DNA of 21,263 nt from a virus. The translations under genes and the position numbers were made by a program. The notes under the pieces are model-generated. The model was not told the origin of the DNA. It searched no databases and saw only the letters and a program-made list of their open reading frames with translations. Where the stretch lies: IMG/VR virus record IMGVR_UViG_3300007734_000459, positions 1 to 21,263 of that record. One strand, written 5' to 3'. Positions 20,446 through 21,263 of the stretch are shown piece after piece. Each line of letters starts with the position of its first letter. Position 1 is the first letter of the stretch.

Positions 20446-21263
20446 TTAACCGCGATACACGCCGTATGCGGCATTGATGTCTGTGAGAACGCCAGCGCAT
20501 CGCATGCTTACGACGAACGCTGTTTGATTTGTTTCGCCAAAGGTCTCGACCAAGCGAGTGACTTGTGCGCCTTCCGTTGTTGAGAAGAATGTGTAGCGGG
20601 AGAGATCGCAGAGGATTGCGATAAATTCGCCAGTGTCGGGAGTAAGACCTACTCGAGATGCCCCACATAATTCTGCCCAAATCAGTGGTCGTGCAAACAA
20701 TTTGGATTCCGTGATGAACATCGGATTTGACCACGACGCTATAGTCATTGTGTTTGCAAGAAAATTTCTATTTATTTGAGAATTTAAAATAAAAGAGCAT
20801 CGGTTCCAATATGCCGCCTGCATGAAATCCATACTGTTCAGGCTCATCAGTGAAACAAGTCCGAGACCACTAGCGGATGTGAAATTTCCGTTAGTAGATC
20901 CAATCAATGTCGTCGTCGTCATACTGCGTGTGCTGTATCGCTTCAGCGTGCTCGCCAATCCGTGGCAAGAGTCGGAGCCAGCGGTCGTGCCTGTACCCGC
21001 AGTGACTGAATCAGTCGCATTGCCAAGCAAGATTTGGCGATTGATTTCCTTGCCGATGTCTTGCGCCGCTTGACGAACAATCCAACTTTCAACGCTGGCA
21101 TCGCCTTGACCCGCAGAATCTTCAAGCAATTCGTTTGACACTTTCACCATGACGCTGATGCGCTTGAGCGCGAGAGTGGCCGTGGCTGAGCCTGTGTTGC
21201 TTGTGCCGGGGAGTGCGATGGTCGGGACTGTTGCTTGCGTAGCCGCTGTCGTTGCGTCAATCA
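20446..21263 (-). CDS. Second HK97-type capsid protein (5' end outside the window)
   Basis: The reading frame is open to the window's right edge, so the N-terminus is missing; 271 residues are visible. The segment LKRISVMVKVSNELLED then VESWIVRQAAQDIGKEINR is the classic P-domain/spine-helix signature of HK97 capsid proteins. The rest is a Ser/Thr-rich A domain ending GVLTDINAAYGVYRG. It resembles the complete capsid gene only at family level (shared VSNELxED), so the pair is divergent rather than a recent duplication. Either could be the major subunit; the other may be a minor subunit, vertex protein or decoy copy. Its upstream neighbours (protease, portal) are outside the window. Confidence 0.85.
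   Translation of the reverse strand, partial: IDATTAATQATVPTIALPGTSNTGSATATLALKRISVMVKVSNELLEDSAGQGDASVESWIVRQAAQDIGKEINRQILLGNATDSVTAGTGTTAGSDSCHGLASTLKRYSTRSMTTTTLIGSTNGNFTSASGLGLVSLMSLNSMDFMQAAYWNRCSFILNSQINRNFLANTMTIASWSNPMFITESKLFARPLIWAELCGASRVGLTPDTGEFIAILCDLSRYTFFSTTEGAQVTRLVETFGETNQTAFVVSMRCAGVLTDINAAYGVYRG

Noticed and set aside
19087-21263. Capsid pair as one gene split by frameshift
   Set aside because: Both contain the same family hallmark and a full C-terminal domain, and the complete copy has its own N-terminal domain and ribosome site, so they are two genes.

Overview
The window is the interior of a temperate tailed phage (or prophage) with a siphovirus-type, HK97-like virion. 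Every gene I can support is on the minus strand, so transcription runs from the right edge to the left. No clearly bacterial gene is present, and I see no rRNA, tRNA, CRISPR array or insertion sequence. Base composition is mostly near or above 50% GC, with three distinctly AT-rich genes. The style of the integrase tail and of two tail-region proteins reminds me of phages of Planctomycetota, but this is recollection only and the host is not established.

Right part (21263 to about 10907), in transcription order, is the virion and lysis module: a 5'-truncated HK97-type capsid protein; a second, complete HK97-type capsid protein; a small head protein; gp6-like connector; head-tail joining protein; gp10-like protein; DUF3168-type tail terminator; tail tube; the G/GT tail chaperone pair with a textbook -1 frameshift site; a short tape measure; two uncharacterised tail-region proteins; a cluster of three small membrane proteins (holin/spanin candidates, including a lipoprotein that also has a transmembrane helix); and two cysteine-rich proteins.

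Left part (10789 to 231) begins with a tyrosine integrase whose long C-terminal tail overlaps the next gene. It continues with a recombination cassette (RecE-like exonuclease, predicted annealing protein, SSB-like protein), a likely terminator, a ParB-domain/DNA methyltransferase fusion, an AT-rich unknown, a primase-helicase, several small unknown proteins, an Hjc-like resolvase, a metallophosphoesterase, an HExxH protein and an HNH endonuclease. HNH genes often precede terminase genes, so terminase and portal probably lie beyond the window edges.

Most gene junctions overlap (ATGA, TAATG, or 11-23 bases), which implies strong translational coupling. The most interesting non-coding or dual-use signals are: a 190-base cluster of inverted and direct TGGCG/CGCCA repeats at the left edge; interleaved, pseudoknot-like inverted repeats inside the integrase tail; two long purine/pyrimidine hairpins in the 3' end of the primase gene; stem-loops on both sides of the complete capsid gene; and the frameshift site with its downstream stem.
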